Shown: in pieces, positions 35,069 to 44,868 of the stretch
Layout of the letters: each line of letters starts with the position of its first letter
Numbering within the stretch: position 1 is the stretch's first letter
Made by a program: the position numbers and the translations under genes
Assembly (NCBI GenBank): GCA_049583635.1
Contig: JBAUWF010000093.1
Coordinates: 1 to 64,000 of the forward strand
From: Dokdonella_A sp049583635
GTDB taxonomy: Bacteria; Pseudomonadota; Gammaproteobacteria; Xanthomonadales; Rhodanobacteraceae
Direction of reading: 5' to 3'
DNA length: 64,000 bases
The notes under the pieces: generated by a model
What the model was told of the DNA's origin: nothing
What the model saw: the letters and a program-made list of their open reading frames with translations, nothing else
Databases searched by the model: none

Positions 35069-36469
35069 TCAACCCTTGCCGCGTTTGGCGTGCCGGATCA
35101 AGCGCTGGCGCTGGCGCTGCTGACGCTCGCTCAGTTGGTTGCGCTTGCCGGCGAACGGATTGTCACCATCGCGGAACTCGATGCGCACCGGCGTGCCCTC
35201 GAGTCGATAGCGTTTGCGGAAAAAGTTTTCCAGATAGCGCCGGTAACCGTCGGCGATGTATCTGGTGCGCGACCCGTGGATCACGATAGTTGGCGGGTTG
35301 CTGCCTCCTGGATGCGCGTAACGCAGCTTCGGCGCATGCCCACGTACCAGCGGAGGTTGGGCGGCGGCGCATGCCGCCTCGAGTGCGCGGTTGAGTTCCG
35401 ATGAGATGAAGCGTCGATTGGCGGCAGCATGGGCCCGGTTGACCGCCGTCATCAATTCGCCGATCCCGCTGCCGTGCAAGGCGGAAATGAAAACCTGACG
35501 CGCCCACGAAACGAACACCAGCTTGCGCGATAGCGAGGCGCGACATTGTTCGCGCTGGTACCGATCGAGACCATCCCATTTGTTCACCGCCACGACCAGC
35601 GCGCGCCCGGCCTCGAGAACAAGACCGATGAGCCCTGCATCCTGATCGGTCACCCCCTCATTCGCATCAAGCATGAGGATTGTGATTTCGGACGCAGCGA
35701 TCGACTGCATCGCCTTGATTACGCTGAATTTCTCGATCGCATCCTCGATACGCGCGCGGCGGCGGATGCCGGCGGTATCGATCAGCGTGTAACGTTTGCC
35801 GTCGCGATCGAGCGTGACGGCAATCGAATCGCGGGTCGTGCCCGGCACATCCGATGCGATCATGCGTTCTTCGCCGAGCAGGCGATTGACCAACGTGGAC
35901 TTGCCGACATTCGGGCGTCCCACGATTGCGATGCGAATACCAGCATCGTCTGGCAAGTGGTTATCGACCAAGGGCGGTTCCGGCAGCAGCGGCGCAAGCG
36001 CTGTCACCAGACCACCGATACCACGTCCGTGCGCGGCAGCGACCGGCAGCACCGCGGCGATGCCGAGCGACGCAAAGTCGGTCAGGACGGTGTTTTCGTC
36101 GAGCCCATCGACCTTGTTGACGACGAGAAGAATCTTTTTCGACGCACGTCGCAGTTGCGCAAGTATCGCCTCGTCGGTGGGAAGCAAACCGTCCCTGGCA
36201 TCGACGACGAAAAGCACGACATCCGCTTCGGCGATCGCGGTCTCCACTTGCCTTGTAGTCAAACTCCCAAGACCTTCGGTGCTGTCCCCGAGACCGCCGG
36301 TGTCGACAATCACGCACGCCGGCGTCGTCTGGCGGCAGACGCCGTAGTGACGATCTCGGGTCACGCCCGGCAGGTCGGCAACCAGCGCATCGCGAGTGTG
36401 CGTCAGTGCGTTGAATAACGTCGACTTGCCGACATTTGGACGTCCGACTATGACGACGACCGGAAACAT
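35069..36469 (-). CDS. der: Ribosome-assembly GTPase Der (EngA)
   Basis: 466 residues with two consecutive G domains, unique to this family. The first has GRPNVGKSTLFNAL, DTGG and NKVD (about 117); the second GRPNVGKSTLVNRLLG near 190, DTAGIRRRARIE and NKWD (about 308). A KH-like C-terminal domain (about 365-450) follows and ends in a basic tail. It acts in 50S subunit maturation and is usually essential. It is 130 bp downstream of bamB in the conserved yfgM-bamB-der order. Confidence 0.97.
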   Translation of the reverse strand: MFPVVVIVGRPNVGKSTLFNALTHTRDALVADLPGVTRDRHYGVCRQTTPACVIVDTGGLGDSTEGLGSLTTRQVETAIAEADVVLFVVDARDGLLPTDEAILAQLRRASKKILLVVNKVDGLDENTVLTDFASLGIAAVLPVAAAHGRGIGGLVTALAPLLPEPPLVDNHLPDDAGIRIAIVGRPNVGKSTLVNRLLGEERMIASDVPGTTRDSIAVTLDRDGKRYTLIDTAGIRRRARIEDAIEKFSVIKAMQSIAASEITILMLDANEGVTDQDAGLIGLVLEAGRALVVAVNKWDGLDRYQREQCRASLSRKLVFVSWARQVFISALHGSGIGELMTAVNRAHAAANRRFISSELNRALEAACAAAQPPLVRGHAPKLRYAHPGGSNPPTIVIHGSRTRYIADGYRRYLENFFRKRYRLEGTPVRIEFRDGDNPFAGKRNQLSERQQRQRQRLIRHAKRGKG

Positions 36470-36599
36470 CGCAGATGCTCCTGGGGATGCTTCGATCTAT
36501 TCAATGCAGGCGGCCCATCTTGTTTATTTCAAATACCCGGGTGACACCTGCGCTGATGAGATCAAAGCCACTCTGGCACAGCTGAGTTGCCACGCGTGA

Positions 36600-37808
36600 T
36601 CACTGACCGATGCGGTAGGCCCCGATACGCCCGTCGACGTCTTCGACGTAGACCACGCCGGCAGCAGCCACCGGCGCACTCTCGATCCGATCGCGACCGA
36701 GGCGCTCGCGTGCGGCCAGTTTGCCATCGTCAAGGTTGAGCCAATGCACGTAGCCGTCCAAATCCCCGACCACCACGGCGTTGCCCTGGATCGCAGGCGC
36801 GCTGAGCCAGCGGTATTGCAATGCATCCTGCTTCCAGCGGTTGGCGCCGGTCTGCCGGTCGAATGCCCAGATATTGCTTTCGCTGTCGACCACGACCAGG
36901 ACATCGCCCGCGACGGCCACACCGGCGTAGCTGGACAGATCACGCTGCCATTGCGGTTGACCGCGATCGACGGACAAGGCGACGAGTTGGCCACGGTAAC
37001 CCGCAGCATAAAGGTCATTGCCATCGAGTGCGACAGGTCCGTCGACATCGGCCAGGCGTTCGACATCGGTGCGACCCTCGCCCACTGAAACAACTTGCGA
37101 CCATTGCTGATGGCCGTCGGCAAGCTTGAGCGCGACGACACGACCGTTGTCGAGGCCGGAAAATACCAGGCCGTCAGCGACCAGCGGGGCCGAGTTGCCA
37201 CGCAGGCTCAGTGGCGGGACCAATTGATCGAACACCCATTTGCGACTGCCGTTGGCCGCATCCAGACCGGTCAGGCGGCCATCGTTGGTACGCACGACGA
37301 CGACACCTTCGGATATCACTGGTTGCGTGATCACCTCGGAGGGCATCTGGGTGTTCCAGCGTGGAGTGCCGTCGACCGCGGAATAGGCGTACACCTGTCC
37401 GTCTAGTCCGCCGACGACCAGCAGATCGCCGGTCACCGCCGGACCGCCCGACCAGCGCAGGGAATTCTCACCGCGACGCAGGCGCAGCAGCGAGCCGGTT
37501 CGCTTGCCCGCGTGCACGCGCCACAGCTCATTGCCGGACTGCGCATCAAGCGCCGTAATGGTGCCATCGACGCCGGCCGCATAGACGCGACCATCCACGA
37601 CGGCTGGTGACATCCGCGCACCGGAGTCGCCGGCCCCCTTGCTGGCTCGTTCGGTCCACAAGGTCTGGATACCGATGGTCGGCGCGAGTTCGGTCAGTTT
37701 GCGCGGGGGCTCTACATTGTCCTTGGTGCCGACGATGTTCTTGAGAAATGTGCAACTACCCAATGCCAGTGCGATGCCGGCAGTCGCCAGGAGAACAGTG
37801 CGCTTCAT
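36600..37808 (-). CDS. bamB: Outer-membrane protein assembly factor BamB
   Basis: 402 residues, periplasm-facing outer-membrane lipoprotein and eight-bladed PQQ-type beta-propeller. It helps the BAM complex deliver and fold beta-barrel proteins. The lipobox is LALGSC (Cys19). Repeated blade motifs such as GTITALDAQSGNELW, GQVYAYSAVDGTPRW, GRLTGLDAANGSRKW and SNIWAFDRQTGANRW run through the protein. The ATG overlaps the yfgM stop (ATGA), so translation is coupled, and der follows. Confidence 0.95.
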   Translation of the reverse strand: MKRTVLLATAGIALALGSCTFLKNIVGTKDNVEPPRKLTELAPTIGIQTLWTERASKGAGDSGARMSPAVVDGRVYAAGVDGTITALDAQSGNELWRVHAGKRTGSLLRLRRGENSLRWSGGPAVTGDLLVVGGLDGQVYAYSAVDGTPRWNTQMPSEVITQPVISEGVVVVRTNDGRLTGLDAANGSRKWVFDQLVPPLSLRGNSAPLVADGLVFSGLDNGRVVALKLADGHQQWSQVVSVGEGRTDVERLADVDGPVALDGNDLYAAGYRGQLVALSVDRGQPQWQRDLSSYAGVAVAGDVLVVVDSESNIWAFDRQTGANRWKQDALQYRWLSAPAIQGNAVVVGDLDGYVHWLNLDDGKLAARERLGRDRIESAPVAAAGVVYVEDVDGRIGAYRIGQ

Positions 37809-38458
37809 GAGCCTTTCTTCTCCGCAGCCGCCGCAAGGTCATCAAGTTTCATTTGCACGAAGCCGGCGCCGGCCGTCTGTGAATCAAGATGCGTGAGAGC
37901 ATTCTGATAGGCCGTACGCGCCTCGCCGATCCGTCCGAGTTTGGCCAGTGCGTCGCCGCGCAATTCCTCGGCGAGTCCGCTGTAGTCGTCCTTCGGTATC
38001 GTATCGAGCAGCTTCAGAGCGGCGTCGGCATCGCCTTCGGCCAGCGTGACCCGGGCGAGCCGCAGCGCGGTCAGCGCCTTCATTGCGCTATTGCCGGCTT
38101 GCTCATGCGCCCACTCGAGATCGGCGGCGGCCGCCTTGGTGTCGCCGTTGGCGCTGGCCAGATCGGCCTGGCGCATTGCCGCGAAGACGGCATATGCCGT
38201 GCCCGCATAATCCTTGCGCAGGGCTTGCGCGATCTTGTCCGCATCGTCCATGCGCCTGGCATCGATGGCGTCGCCGAGCGCCTGATATTGCGCCGCCGCT
38301 TCGGCATCACGATGCAGACGATGCACTTTCCACTGCTGCCATCCAAATATCAGTGCGAGGCCGAGCGCCACTCCGGTCGCGATGGAAAGAGCGTTCTCCC
38401 TGAGCCATTTGCGTACCAGTTCACTTTGCTCGTATTCGTCGAGTAGTTCGAAAGCCAT
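37805..38458 (-). CDS. yfgM: YfgM-type ancillary SecYEG subunit (TPR membrane protein)
   Basis: 217 residues. A short cytoplasmic N-terminus (MAFELLDEYEQSELVRKWLR), one membrane helix (about 24-42, ALSIATGVALGLALIFGW) and a periplasmic TPR domain (about 50-210). YfgM associates with SecYEG and with PpiD to hand exported proteins to periplasmic chaperones; this role is from the family. The first 20 residues are highly characteristic. It is the first gene of the coupled yfgM-bamB pair. Confidence 0.9.
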   Translation of the reverse strand: MAFELLDEYEQSELVRKWLRENALSIATGVALGLALIFGWQQWKVHRLHRDAEAAAQYQALGDAIDARRMDDADKIAQALRKDYAGTAYAVFAAMRQADLASANGDTKAAAADLEWAHEQAGNSAMKALTALRLARVTLAEGDADAALKLLDTIPKDDYSGLAEELRGDALAKLGRIGEARTAYQNALTHLDSQTAGAGFVQMKLDDLAAAAEKKGS

Positions 38459-38646
38459 GAAATCACCTGTGGCGGGGCGACGGAAGAAGGTCTGTCAGGA
38501 TGTTTGCGGACCGGGCGAAGCGCGCCGCGCTGACCGCCGTGGCGCAACAACGCGAACAAGGGTAGCAGGAAACCGTCGTTCCGCGACGTGGTCAGATAAG
38601 CGTAGCGACGCGATTCAGCTTGCGTCCGGAATCTCCGCGCACCAGT

Positions 38647-39813
38647 CTAGTTGTCGACAGGAGTGGACGCCGCTTCATTCGATCCGAACAACACGAGCTG
38701 GGCGACATTGGCGTGGCGGAACGGATCGAGATCGACCGCCTTGCCATCGGCGCTGATTTCTGCGCCGGCGGTATTGCCGATGCGGATCGACAAGGCCTGA
38801 TCGCTGCGGTAGGAGCGTTCGCTGCCCGCCGGCAACAGCGAGTACTCGAGCTTGTCGCCGTCGGTGGCAACCACTTCGACCCAACTGGCCTGACTGAGCT
38901 TCACGCTCAGCACATGCGAACCGGACGCGGCGGCGGGCGCGGGGGGCGATACCTGCACCTTATTCTGCGGTGCAGGGAACGGCGCAGGGAACGGCGCCAT
39001 CGAAGCTATTACCGGTTCCTGGCCGCGCGGAACGGGGTCGATCAGCGGCACCGCAGCGGGCGACGAGTCAGTCGCCGCGGCGCTGTCCGTCGTGTGATCG
39101 CGCGAGGTGTCGAAAGCTGCGCCGCCATTTGTCTGGCTGTCGAGGGGCGCTGTACGTGCGAGGTTCTGCTCGAGTCCTCCATGAGTTGCAAGCCACACCG
39201 CGGGCGCCACGATCAAGGCGGTCAGAATCAGATAGGTTGCACTGACCGAATAACGGTCGAACAGAAAACGTGAGCGTGAAATCGTGCCCGTCGCGACCAG
39301 CGGCACCGGTTCAATCTCGCACTCGGCTTGATCTGCAGCGATCTCCACAGGCACATCGACCAAGCGCGCGTAGCTGGTCAGGTAGCCGCGCAGATACACA
39401 CCGTGGTCGAGCTTCGAATAGTCGTCGCTTTCAAGGCGCGCGAGGAGCCGCGCTGGCAGCTTGAGAAGCGCGGCCGCTTCTTCGAGCGCCAAGCCCTTGC
39501 GCTCACGCGCCACGCGCAGACGCTCGCCGAGCGAACGGTCATTGCCCTGAATTTCGGTTTTGCCGGCGCCACCCACGTCCGGTTCGTACACGTTGCTAAC
39601 CCCCTCGGTTGATATTGCAACCTCGTCGAGTATTGTTCCGGCAGACTCTCCGGTCTGCGTCGAAATAATTGGCTCCCGTGCCAGTGGTAGCGAGAATTGG
39701 TTGGTGTCGTGATCAGCGTCCTCCTGACCATGGTTTGTACCATGCGCGAATGCTCCCGGGCGCCGCGCGATCGGGGTACGCGGGGGAGCTGGAATGTTGC
39801 GGGATAGACTCAT
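38647..39813 (-). CDS. rodZ: Cell-shape protein RodZ
   Basis: 388 residues as read from the ATG that overlaps the pilF stop. It links MreB to the elongation machinery. It has a cytoplasmic helix-turn-helix (LGERLRVARERKGLALEEAA, then LDHGVYLRGYLTSYARLVDV), a membrane helix (YLILTALIVAPAVWL), a Pro/Ala-rich periplasmic linker and a C-terminal DUF4115 beta domain (LSQASWVEVVATDGDKLEYS). The HTH normally begins within 20 residues of the start; here 90 low-complexity residues precede it. A GTG at 39591 behind a strong GAGGGGG site would give the usual architecture and may be the true or a second start. Confidence 0.9.
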   Translation of the reverse strand: MSLSRNIPAPPRTPIARRPGAFAHGTNHGQEDADHDTNQFSLPLAREPIISTQTGESAGTILDEVAISTEGVSNVYEPDVGGAGKTEIQGNDRSLGERLRVARERKGLALEEAAALLKLPARLLARLESDDYSKLDHGVYLRGYLTSYARLVDVPVEIAADQAECEIEPVPLVATGTISRSRFLFDRYSVSATYLILTALIVAPAVWLATHGGLEQNLARTAPLDSQTNGGAAFDTSRDHTTDSAAATDSSPAAVPLIDPVPRGQEPVIASMAPFPAPFPAPQNKVQVSPPAPAAASGSHVLSVKLSQASWVEVVATDGDKLEYSLLPAGSERSYRSDQALSIRIGNTAGAEISADGKAVDLDPFRHANVAQLVLFGSNEAASTPVDN

Positions 39814-40589
39814 GATGCGTTCGGTTGGTTGAGTGCGCGCGCCTGCGCCGAATTCGGAAAACCCTGGATCAGGCGGCGCGTATAGTCACGGGCTGCATCC
39901 GAGTTGCCCAGTTTCAGTTCGATATTGCGCCCAAGCATCAGTGACTCCGGGCTTGCCTTGGCCACTGACTCGAAGCGTTGCTCGAAGGCGCGAGCATGAA
40001 AGTAATCGCCCTGGTGATAGAGCACTGAGGCGAGCTGGAACAACGCCTCGGCATTGTTCGGTCCGCGCTCGACCGCGAGTCGCAGATCCTTCTCGGCAGC
40101 GGCGTACTTGCCGGCCTTGAGCAGACAGGTTCCGGCGTTGGTCAGTGCCACGTCCGGTGTCTTGTAGAACGGGTCGGCAATCGCGCGATCGAAGTAGCCG
40201 TTGGCATCGGCGTAGCGGCCGAGCTTGCACAGGAAAGCGCCGTAGTTGTTCAACTCGTTGCCGCTCTTGGGCTTGAGTTCGGCGGCACGCCGGTAGTGTT
40301 CCTCGGCCTGCTTGAGATCGCCGATATTTTCGTACAGCAGCGCAATCACGGTATGAGCATCGACGTAGTCAGCGTCGAACGACAGCGCTTTTTTCAATTT
40401 GCCCAGCGCGAGCTCAAGTTTGCCCTGCTGCATATACTTCTGGCCGAGTTCGGTATGTACGCGTGCCGCATCCTCGTTGCGGGTTGCCGCATCCTCCTTC
40501 CTGACCCCCCCAGCGTTGCTCGCGCAGGCAGCCAACAAGGCGCAGCCCAGCGCCATTGCCAAGCAGCGCATGGCGCGTTCAGGCCGCAT
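39810..40589 (-). CDS. pilF: Type IV pilus assembly lipoprotein PilF/PilW
   Basis: 259 residues. Outer-membrane pilotin that places the PilQ secretin. The lipobox is ALLAAC (Cys22) after a short signal peptide starting MRPERAMRCLAMALG. Tandem TPR repeats follow (HTELGQKYMQQGKLELALGK, ENIGDLKQAEEHYRRAAELK, CKLGRYADANGYFDRAIADP). The start at 40589 overlaps the 3' end of rlmN by 11 bp, and the stop overlaps the rodZ ATG, so it is embedded in the rlmN-pilF-rodZ operon. Other pilus genes are not in the window. Confidence 0.92.
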   Translation of the reverse strand: MRPERAMRCLAMALGCALLAACASNAGGVRKEDAATRNEDAARVHTELGQKYMQQGKLELALGKLKKALSFDADYVDAHTVIALLYENIGDLKQAEEHYRRAAELKPKSGNELNNYGAFLCKLGRYADANGYFDRAIADPFYKTPDVALTNAGTCLLKAGKYAAAEKDLRLAVERGPNNAEALFQLASVLYHQGDYFHARAFEQRFESVAKASPESLMLGRNIELKLGNSDAARDYTRRLIQGFPNSAQARALNQPNAS

Positions 40590-41724
40590 CGGCAACACCC
40601 CGTTGCAGTTCGAGTTCCGCCAACCTGCGATGAAATTCGGCCTGGCGACGCGTCCGGTCCCTGACCTGCCCCTGCAGCTGTCCACAGGCCGCGTCGATAT
40701 CAGCGCCGCGTGTGCGCCGTACCAACGTCATCACGCCCGCGTCCAACAGTAGGGTCTGAAATGTACGGATGCTGCTTTCATCGGAGCGTTCGTAGCGGGT
40801 CCCGGGAAATGTATTGAACGGAATCAGATTCACCTTGCTTGGCAGACGGCGCATCAGCTTGACCAGTTGTCGCGCATGCTCGGGCCGGTCATTGATGCCC
40901 TTCAACATCGTGTACTCGAAGGTGATCGTTGCGCGCGGTCGGCGCGCGGCGTATCGCGCGCACGCAGCCAGCAAATCGGCAATCGGATATTTGCGGTTCA
41001 ACGGCACCAGCTCGGTGCGCAATTCATTGTTCGGCGCATGCAACGACACCGCGAGCGATACGTCGCTGGTTTCCGACAGCTTGTCGATCATCGGCACCAG
41101 TCCCGCAGTCGACAAGGTTACGCGTTTGCTGGCCAGCCCGAAGCCGAGATCGTCGCGCATCACGTTCATCGCAGTGACAACATGATCGAAATTGAGCAGC
41201 GGCTCACCCATGCCCATCATCACCACGTTGGTGAGCTTGCGTTGACGTTGAGGGATATTGCCGAGGTGCTTTGCGGCTACCCACACCTGACCGATGATTT
41301 CCGCAGCGGACAAATTGCGGTTGAAGCCCTGGGCGCCGGTCGCGCAGAACCGGCAGTTCAGCCCGCAACCGACCTGAGAGGAAACGCACAAGGTACCGCG
41401 CGTCGGCTCCGGAATGAACACGGTTTCAATTGCGTTGCCGGCATCCATGCCGAGCAGCCACTTGTGAGTGCCGTCGGTGGAATGCTTTTCCAGTTGCACG
41501 ACGGGTGGAACAATGCCGGCGACCGCATCGAGCTTTACCCGCAGCTGTTTGCCGATATCCGTCATCTGCGCGAAGTCGGTGACGTGATGATGATAGATCC
41601 ACTTCATTACCTGATCTGCGCGATACGGTTTCTCGTCAATCGCGGAAAAAAATTCGCGCAGCCCGCGACGATCGAAATCGAGCAGATTGGTCTTGCTGGG
41701 CGAAGTGGAAGCGATTTGGTTCAT
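40579..41724 (-). CDS. rlmN: Dual-specificity RNA methyltransferase RlmN
   Basis: 381 residues, radical-SAM enzyme that makes 2-methyladenosine at 23S rRNA A2503 and tRNA A37. The radical-SAM CxxxCxxC motif is in GCGLNCRFCATG (near 115-125). An N-terminal helical accessory domain starts after TNLLDFDRRGLREFF, and GMGEPLLNFDHV and SLHAPNNELRTELVPLNR are typical. The conserved methyl-carrying cysteine near the C-terminus is in DIDAACGQL. It is followed by the overlapping pilF; ndk is 68 bp upstream. Confidence 0.96.
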   Translation of the reverse strand: MNQIASTSPSKTNLLDFDRRGLREFFSAIDEKPYRADQVMKWIYHHHVTDFAQMTDIGKQLRVKLDAVAGIVPPVVQLEKHSTDGTHKWLLGMDAGNAIETVFIPEPTRGTLCVSSQVGCGLNCRFCATGAQGFNRNLSAAEIIGQVWVAAKHLGNIPQRQRKLTNVVMMGMGEPLLNFDHVVTAMNVMRDDLGFGLASKRVTLSTAGLVPMIDKLSETSDVSLAVSLHAPNNELRTELVPLNRKYPIADLLAACARYAARRPRATITFEYTMLKGINDRPEHARQLVKLMRRLPSKVNLIPFNTFPGTRYERSDESSIRTFQTLLLDAGVMTLVRRTRGADIDAACGQLQGQVRDRTRRQAEFHRRLAELELQRGVADAA

Positions 41725-41792
41725 GGTTTGTTGAACAGTGCGGTCACGGATGATCGCATCTTGATCCTCGCGTTCATGGATGAACGCTTCAG

Positions 41793-42218
41793 TTACCTGG
41801 CGCAGATTTCCACGCCAGTGAAAAAAAAGGCGATTTCGGTCGCGGCATTTCCCGCGCTGTCCGAGCCATGCACCGCGTTCGCGTCGATCGACTCGGCAAA
41901 GTCGGCGCGAATCGTGCCGGGCGCTGCCTTGGCTGGATCGGTTGCGCCCATCAGTTCGCGATTGCGCGCAATTGCATCGTCACCCTCGAGTGCCTGGATC
42001 ATGACCGGTCCGGAAATCATGAACTCGACGAGTGCGGGGAAGAACCCGCGCTCGCGATGCACCGCATAAAAACCTTCGGCCTCGTCGCGGGTCAGATGTT
42101 TCATCTTCGCCGCGATGATGATGAGCCCGGCCTTTTCGAAACGCGCGTATATTTCACCGATCAGGTTCTTGGCAACGGCATCCGGCTTTATGATGGAAAG
42201 AGTGCGCTCGAGCGCCAT
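41793..42218 (-). CDS. ndk: Nucleoside diphosphate kinase
   Basis: 141 residues, the usual length. Balances NTP pools by phosphoryl transfer through a histidine. The start MALERTLSIIKPDAVAKN, the nucleotide-binding region and the active-site motif NAVHGSDSAGNA (His117-118) are intact. An AGGGGA site lies before ATG 42218; the longer frame to 42272 is not supported. It is first in the ndk-rlmN-pilF-rodZ run. Confidence 0.97.
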   Translation of the reverse strand: MALERTLSIIKPDAVAKNLIGEIYARFEKAGLIIIAAKMKHLTRDEAEGFYAVHRERGFFPALVEFMISGPVMIQALEGDDAIARNRELMGATDPAKAAPGTIRADFAESIDANAVHGSDSAGNAATEIAFFFTGVEICAR

Positions 42219-42400
42219 GTGGCGGATCCCCTGCGAGAGGTTGATAATTGCTGAACGGCTGGGAAGCATCACCGCAAATCGATGGCGGTTCTGTGACTTA
42301 GCTCGCTATTTCGTGGACGATTCTAGCTAATTGAAACGCTTTTTGACACCCTTCCACGCCGTCGCGGCAGGCTTCTTTTCTCGACCATCCGGGAGAATTC

Positions 42401-44773
42401 ATGACCATTGCACCGCTTCGAATCCGCAAGGCGGCCGTTCTCGGCGCCGGAGTGATGGGCGCGCAGATTGCTGCCCACCTGGTCAATGCCGGTGTCGACA
42501 CTGTCCTGTTCGACCTTGCGGCCAAGGATGGCGACCGCGACGGAATCGTGCGCAAGGGGATCCAGGGCCTTGGCAAATTGTCGCCCGCGCCGCTGGCGTT
42601 GAAATCGCGCGCTGCAGCGATTCAGTCGGCCAATTACCAGGATGATCTGGAGCACTTGCGCGACTGCGATCTGGTTATCGAGGCGATTGCCGAGCGGCTC
42701 GACTGGAAGCTTGATCTTTACGGCAAGATAGCCCCATATCTATCTGAAAACGCTGTTATTGCAACCAACACATCCGGCCTGTCAATCACTTCCCTCGCAG
42801 CCGCATTGCCGAAACCGTTGCGCCCGCGTTTCTGCGGGATCCACTTCTTCAATCCGCCGCGCTACATGCATCTGGTCGAATTGATTCCCTCGGACGAAAC
42901 CGATCCCGCATTGCTTCCCGGCCTCGAGTCATTCCTGACGACGGCGCTCGGCAAGGGTGTCGTCTACGCGCGTGACACCCCGAATTTCATCGGCAACCGG
43001 ATAGGGGTCTTTTCGATCCTCGCGACGTTGCATCACACGGCGGCTTTCGGCCTGGGCTTCGACGTTGTCGATGCGCTGACCGGGCCGGCGATCGGGCGCC
43101 CGAAAAGTGCGACCTACCGTACCGCCGACGTGGTTGGACTCGACACGCTCGCACACGTAATCAAGACGATGGCCGATACCCTGCCCAACGACCCGTGGCA
43201 TCGCCATTTCAAGACGCCCGATTGGCTGGCGGCATTGATCGGGCAAGGCGCGCTCGGACAGAAAACCGGCGCGGGTATCTACCGCAAAGTGGGCAAGGAA
43301 ATGCGGGTGCTCGATCCGGCGGCCAGGGATTATCGTGTCTCCAACCCGCACGCTTCCAACGAGGTCACCGCGATTCTCGCGATCAAGGATCCCGCCGAAA
43401 AATTTGGGCGCCTGCACGGCTCGGATGATCCGCAGGCTCGATTTCTGTGGGCCATGTTTCGCGATCTGTTTCATTACTGTGCGTTTCATCTGGCCGGTAT
43501 CGCCGATACGGCGCGCGATGTCGACCTGGCGATCCGCTGGGGCTACGGCTGGAAACTCGGTCCGTTCGAGACCTGGCAGGTGGCCGGTTGGCAGCAGCTG
43601 GCGAAATGGATCGAGGAGGATATCGCCGCCGGCAGGACCATGAGCGACGCCGCGCTGCCCGCGTGGGTTGCCGACGGCCGAAAAGGCGTGCATCACGCAA
43701 CCGGTTCGTTTTCGCCGCAAGCGGGCAAGGATCTGCCGCGGTCGTCGCAACCGGTGTACCGACGCCAGCTGTTTCCGGACCCGATGATCGGCGAGACCTT
43801 CGATCATGGGACCACGGTTTTCGAGAATGCCGGCTTGCGCCTGTGGCATCTCGGCGACGACATCGCGATCGCGTCATTCAAGACGCGCATGAACACCGTC
43901 AATGACGTGGTGCTCGACGGATTGCAGCGTTCGGTCGAGATCGCCGAGACCGATTTCCGCGCGCTGGTCCTGTGGCAGGCCGGCGAGCCGTTCTCGGCCG
44001 GCGCCGATCTGAAAGGGGTGCTGGGCCTGCTCAAGGACGGCACGACCAGCGAGTTCGAGGCCATGGTCGCGAATTTCCAGACCACCAGCATGAAGCTCAA
44101 GTATTCGCTGGTTCCGGTCGTAGCGGCAGTTCGCGGGCTCGCATTCGGTGGTGGCTGCGAGTTTCAGATGCATTGTGCGTGTACGGTCGCCGCGCTGGAA
44201 AGCTATATGGGACTGGTCGAAGCCGGCGTTGGGTTGCTCCCGGCCGGCGGCGGCTTGAAGGAAATTGCGCTGCGCTGCGCGCGAGCCGCACCGGATGGCG
44301 ATCCCTTCGAAGGCATCAAACGCTGGTTTGAAATTGTCGCAATGGCCAAGGTGTCAGGCTCCGCATTGGAGGCGAAACAGATGGGTCTGCTGCGCGACGA
44401 CGCTGTCGTCGTATTCAACAATTTCGAGCTGTTGTATGTCGCCAAGCAGCAGGCAACGGCATTGGTGGAATCCGGCTATCGTCCGCCGTTGCCTGCGCGC
44501 AATATCACCGTGTGCGGCGATGTCGGCGCGGCCAGCCTGAAAATGCTGCTGGTCAACATGCGCGAAGGTCGTTTCATCTCCGATCACGATTACGAGATCG
44601 CGAGTCGCATCGCCGATACGCTGTGCGGCGGTGTCATCGAACGCGGCTCGGAAGTCGACGAGCGCTGGCTGCTGGATCTCGAACGCCGGCACTTCGTCGA
44701 ACTCGCACAAATGTCCAAGACCCAGGAACGCATCGAGCACACCATGAAAACCGGCAAACCGTTGCACAATTAG
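42401..44773 (+). CDS. 3-hydroxyacyl-CoA dehydrogenase / enoyl-CoA hydratase fusion (FadN/FadB-like)
   Basis: 790 residues, multifunctional beta-oxidation enzyme. The dehydrogenase part comes first: an NAD-binding Rossmann motif (VLGAGVMGAQIAAHLVNAG, about 13-31), TNTSGLSI, HFFNPPRYMHLVELI and the C-terminal dehydrogenase domains to about 400. The crotonase domain follows (about 480-690) with the oxyanion region FSAGADLKGVL, GLAFGGGCEFQMHC and the likely catalytic glutamate in GLVEAGVGLLPAGGG. This order is opposite to E. coli FadB/FadJ (hydratase first) and matches the FadN-type enzymes. The thiolase gene lies 95 bp downstream, so the two form a fatty-acid degradation operon. No clear FadR or PsrA box seen. 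Confidence 0.9.
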   Translation: MTIAPLRIRKAAVLGAGVMGAQIAAHLVNAGVDTVLFDLAAKDGDRDGIVRKGIQGLGKLSPAPLALKSRAAAIQSANYQDDLEHLRDCDLVIEAIAERLDWKLDLYGKIAPYLSENAVIATNTSGLSITSLAAALPKPLRPRFCGIHFFNPPRYMHLVELIPSDETDPALLPGLESFLTTALGKGVVYARDTPNFIGNRIGVFSILATLHHTAAFGLGFDVVDALTGPAIGRPKSATYRTADVVGLDTLAHVIKTMADTLPNDPWHRHFKTPDWLAALIGQGALGQKTGAGIYRKVGKEMRVLDPAARDYRVSNPHASNEVTAILAIKDPAEKFGRLHGSDDPQARFLWAMFRDLFHYCAFHLAGIADTARDVDLAIRWGYGWKLGPFETWQVAGWQQLAKWIEEDIAAGRTMSDAALPAWVADGRKGVHHATGSFSPQAGKDLPRSSQPVYRRQLFPDPMIGETFDHGTTVFENAGLRLWHLGDDIAIASFKTRMNTVNDVVLDGLQRSVEIAETDFRALVLWQAGEPFSAGADLKGVLGLLKDGTTSEFEAMVANFQTTSMKLKYSLVPVVAAVRGLAFGGGCEFQMHCACTVAALESYMGLVEAGVGLLPAGGGLKEIALRCARAAPDGDPFEGIKRWFEIVAMAKVSGSALEAKQMGLLRDDAVVVFNNFELLYVAKQQATALVESGYRPPLPARNITVCGDVGAASLKMLLVNMREGRFISDHDYEIASRIADTLCGGVIERGSEVDERWLLDLERRHFVELAQMSKTQERIEHTMKTGKPLHN

Positions 44774-44868
44774 CAAAGCGAGGGCTGAGGGCTTAGGGCG
44801 GGCATTGGAAATCGACGCTCCCGACTTTCGCATCTTGGTCCATAGTCCTCTCCCTTCGAGACACGAGC

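Noticed and set aside
42346..42400. TTGACA before the beta-oxidation operon as a promoter
   Set aside because: The hexamer is perfect, but no acceptable -10 lies 16-18 bp downstream.
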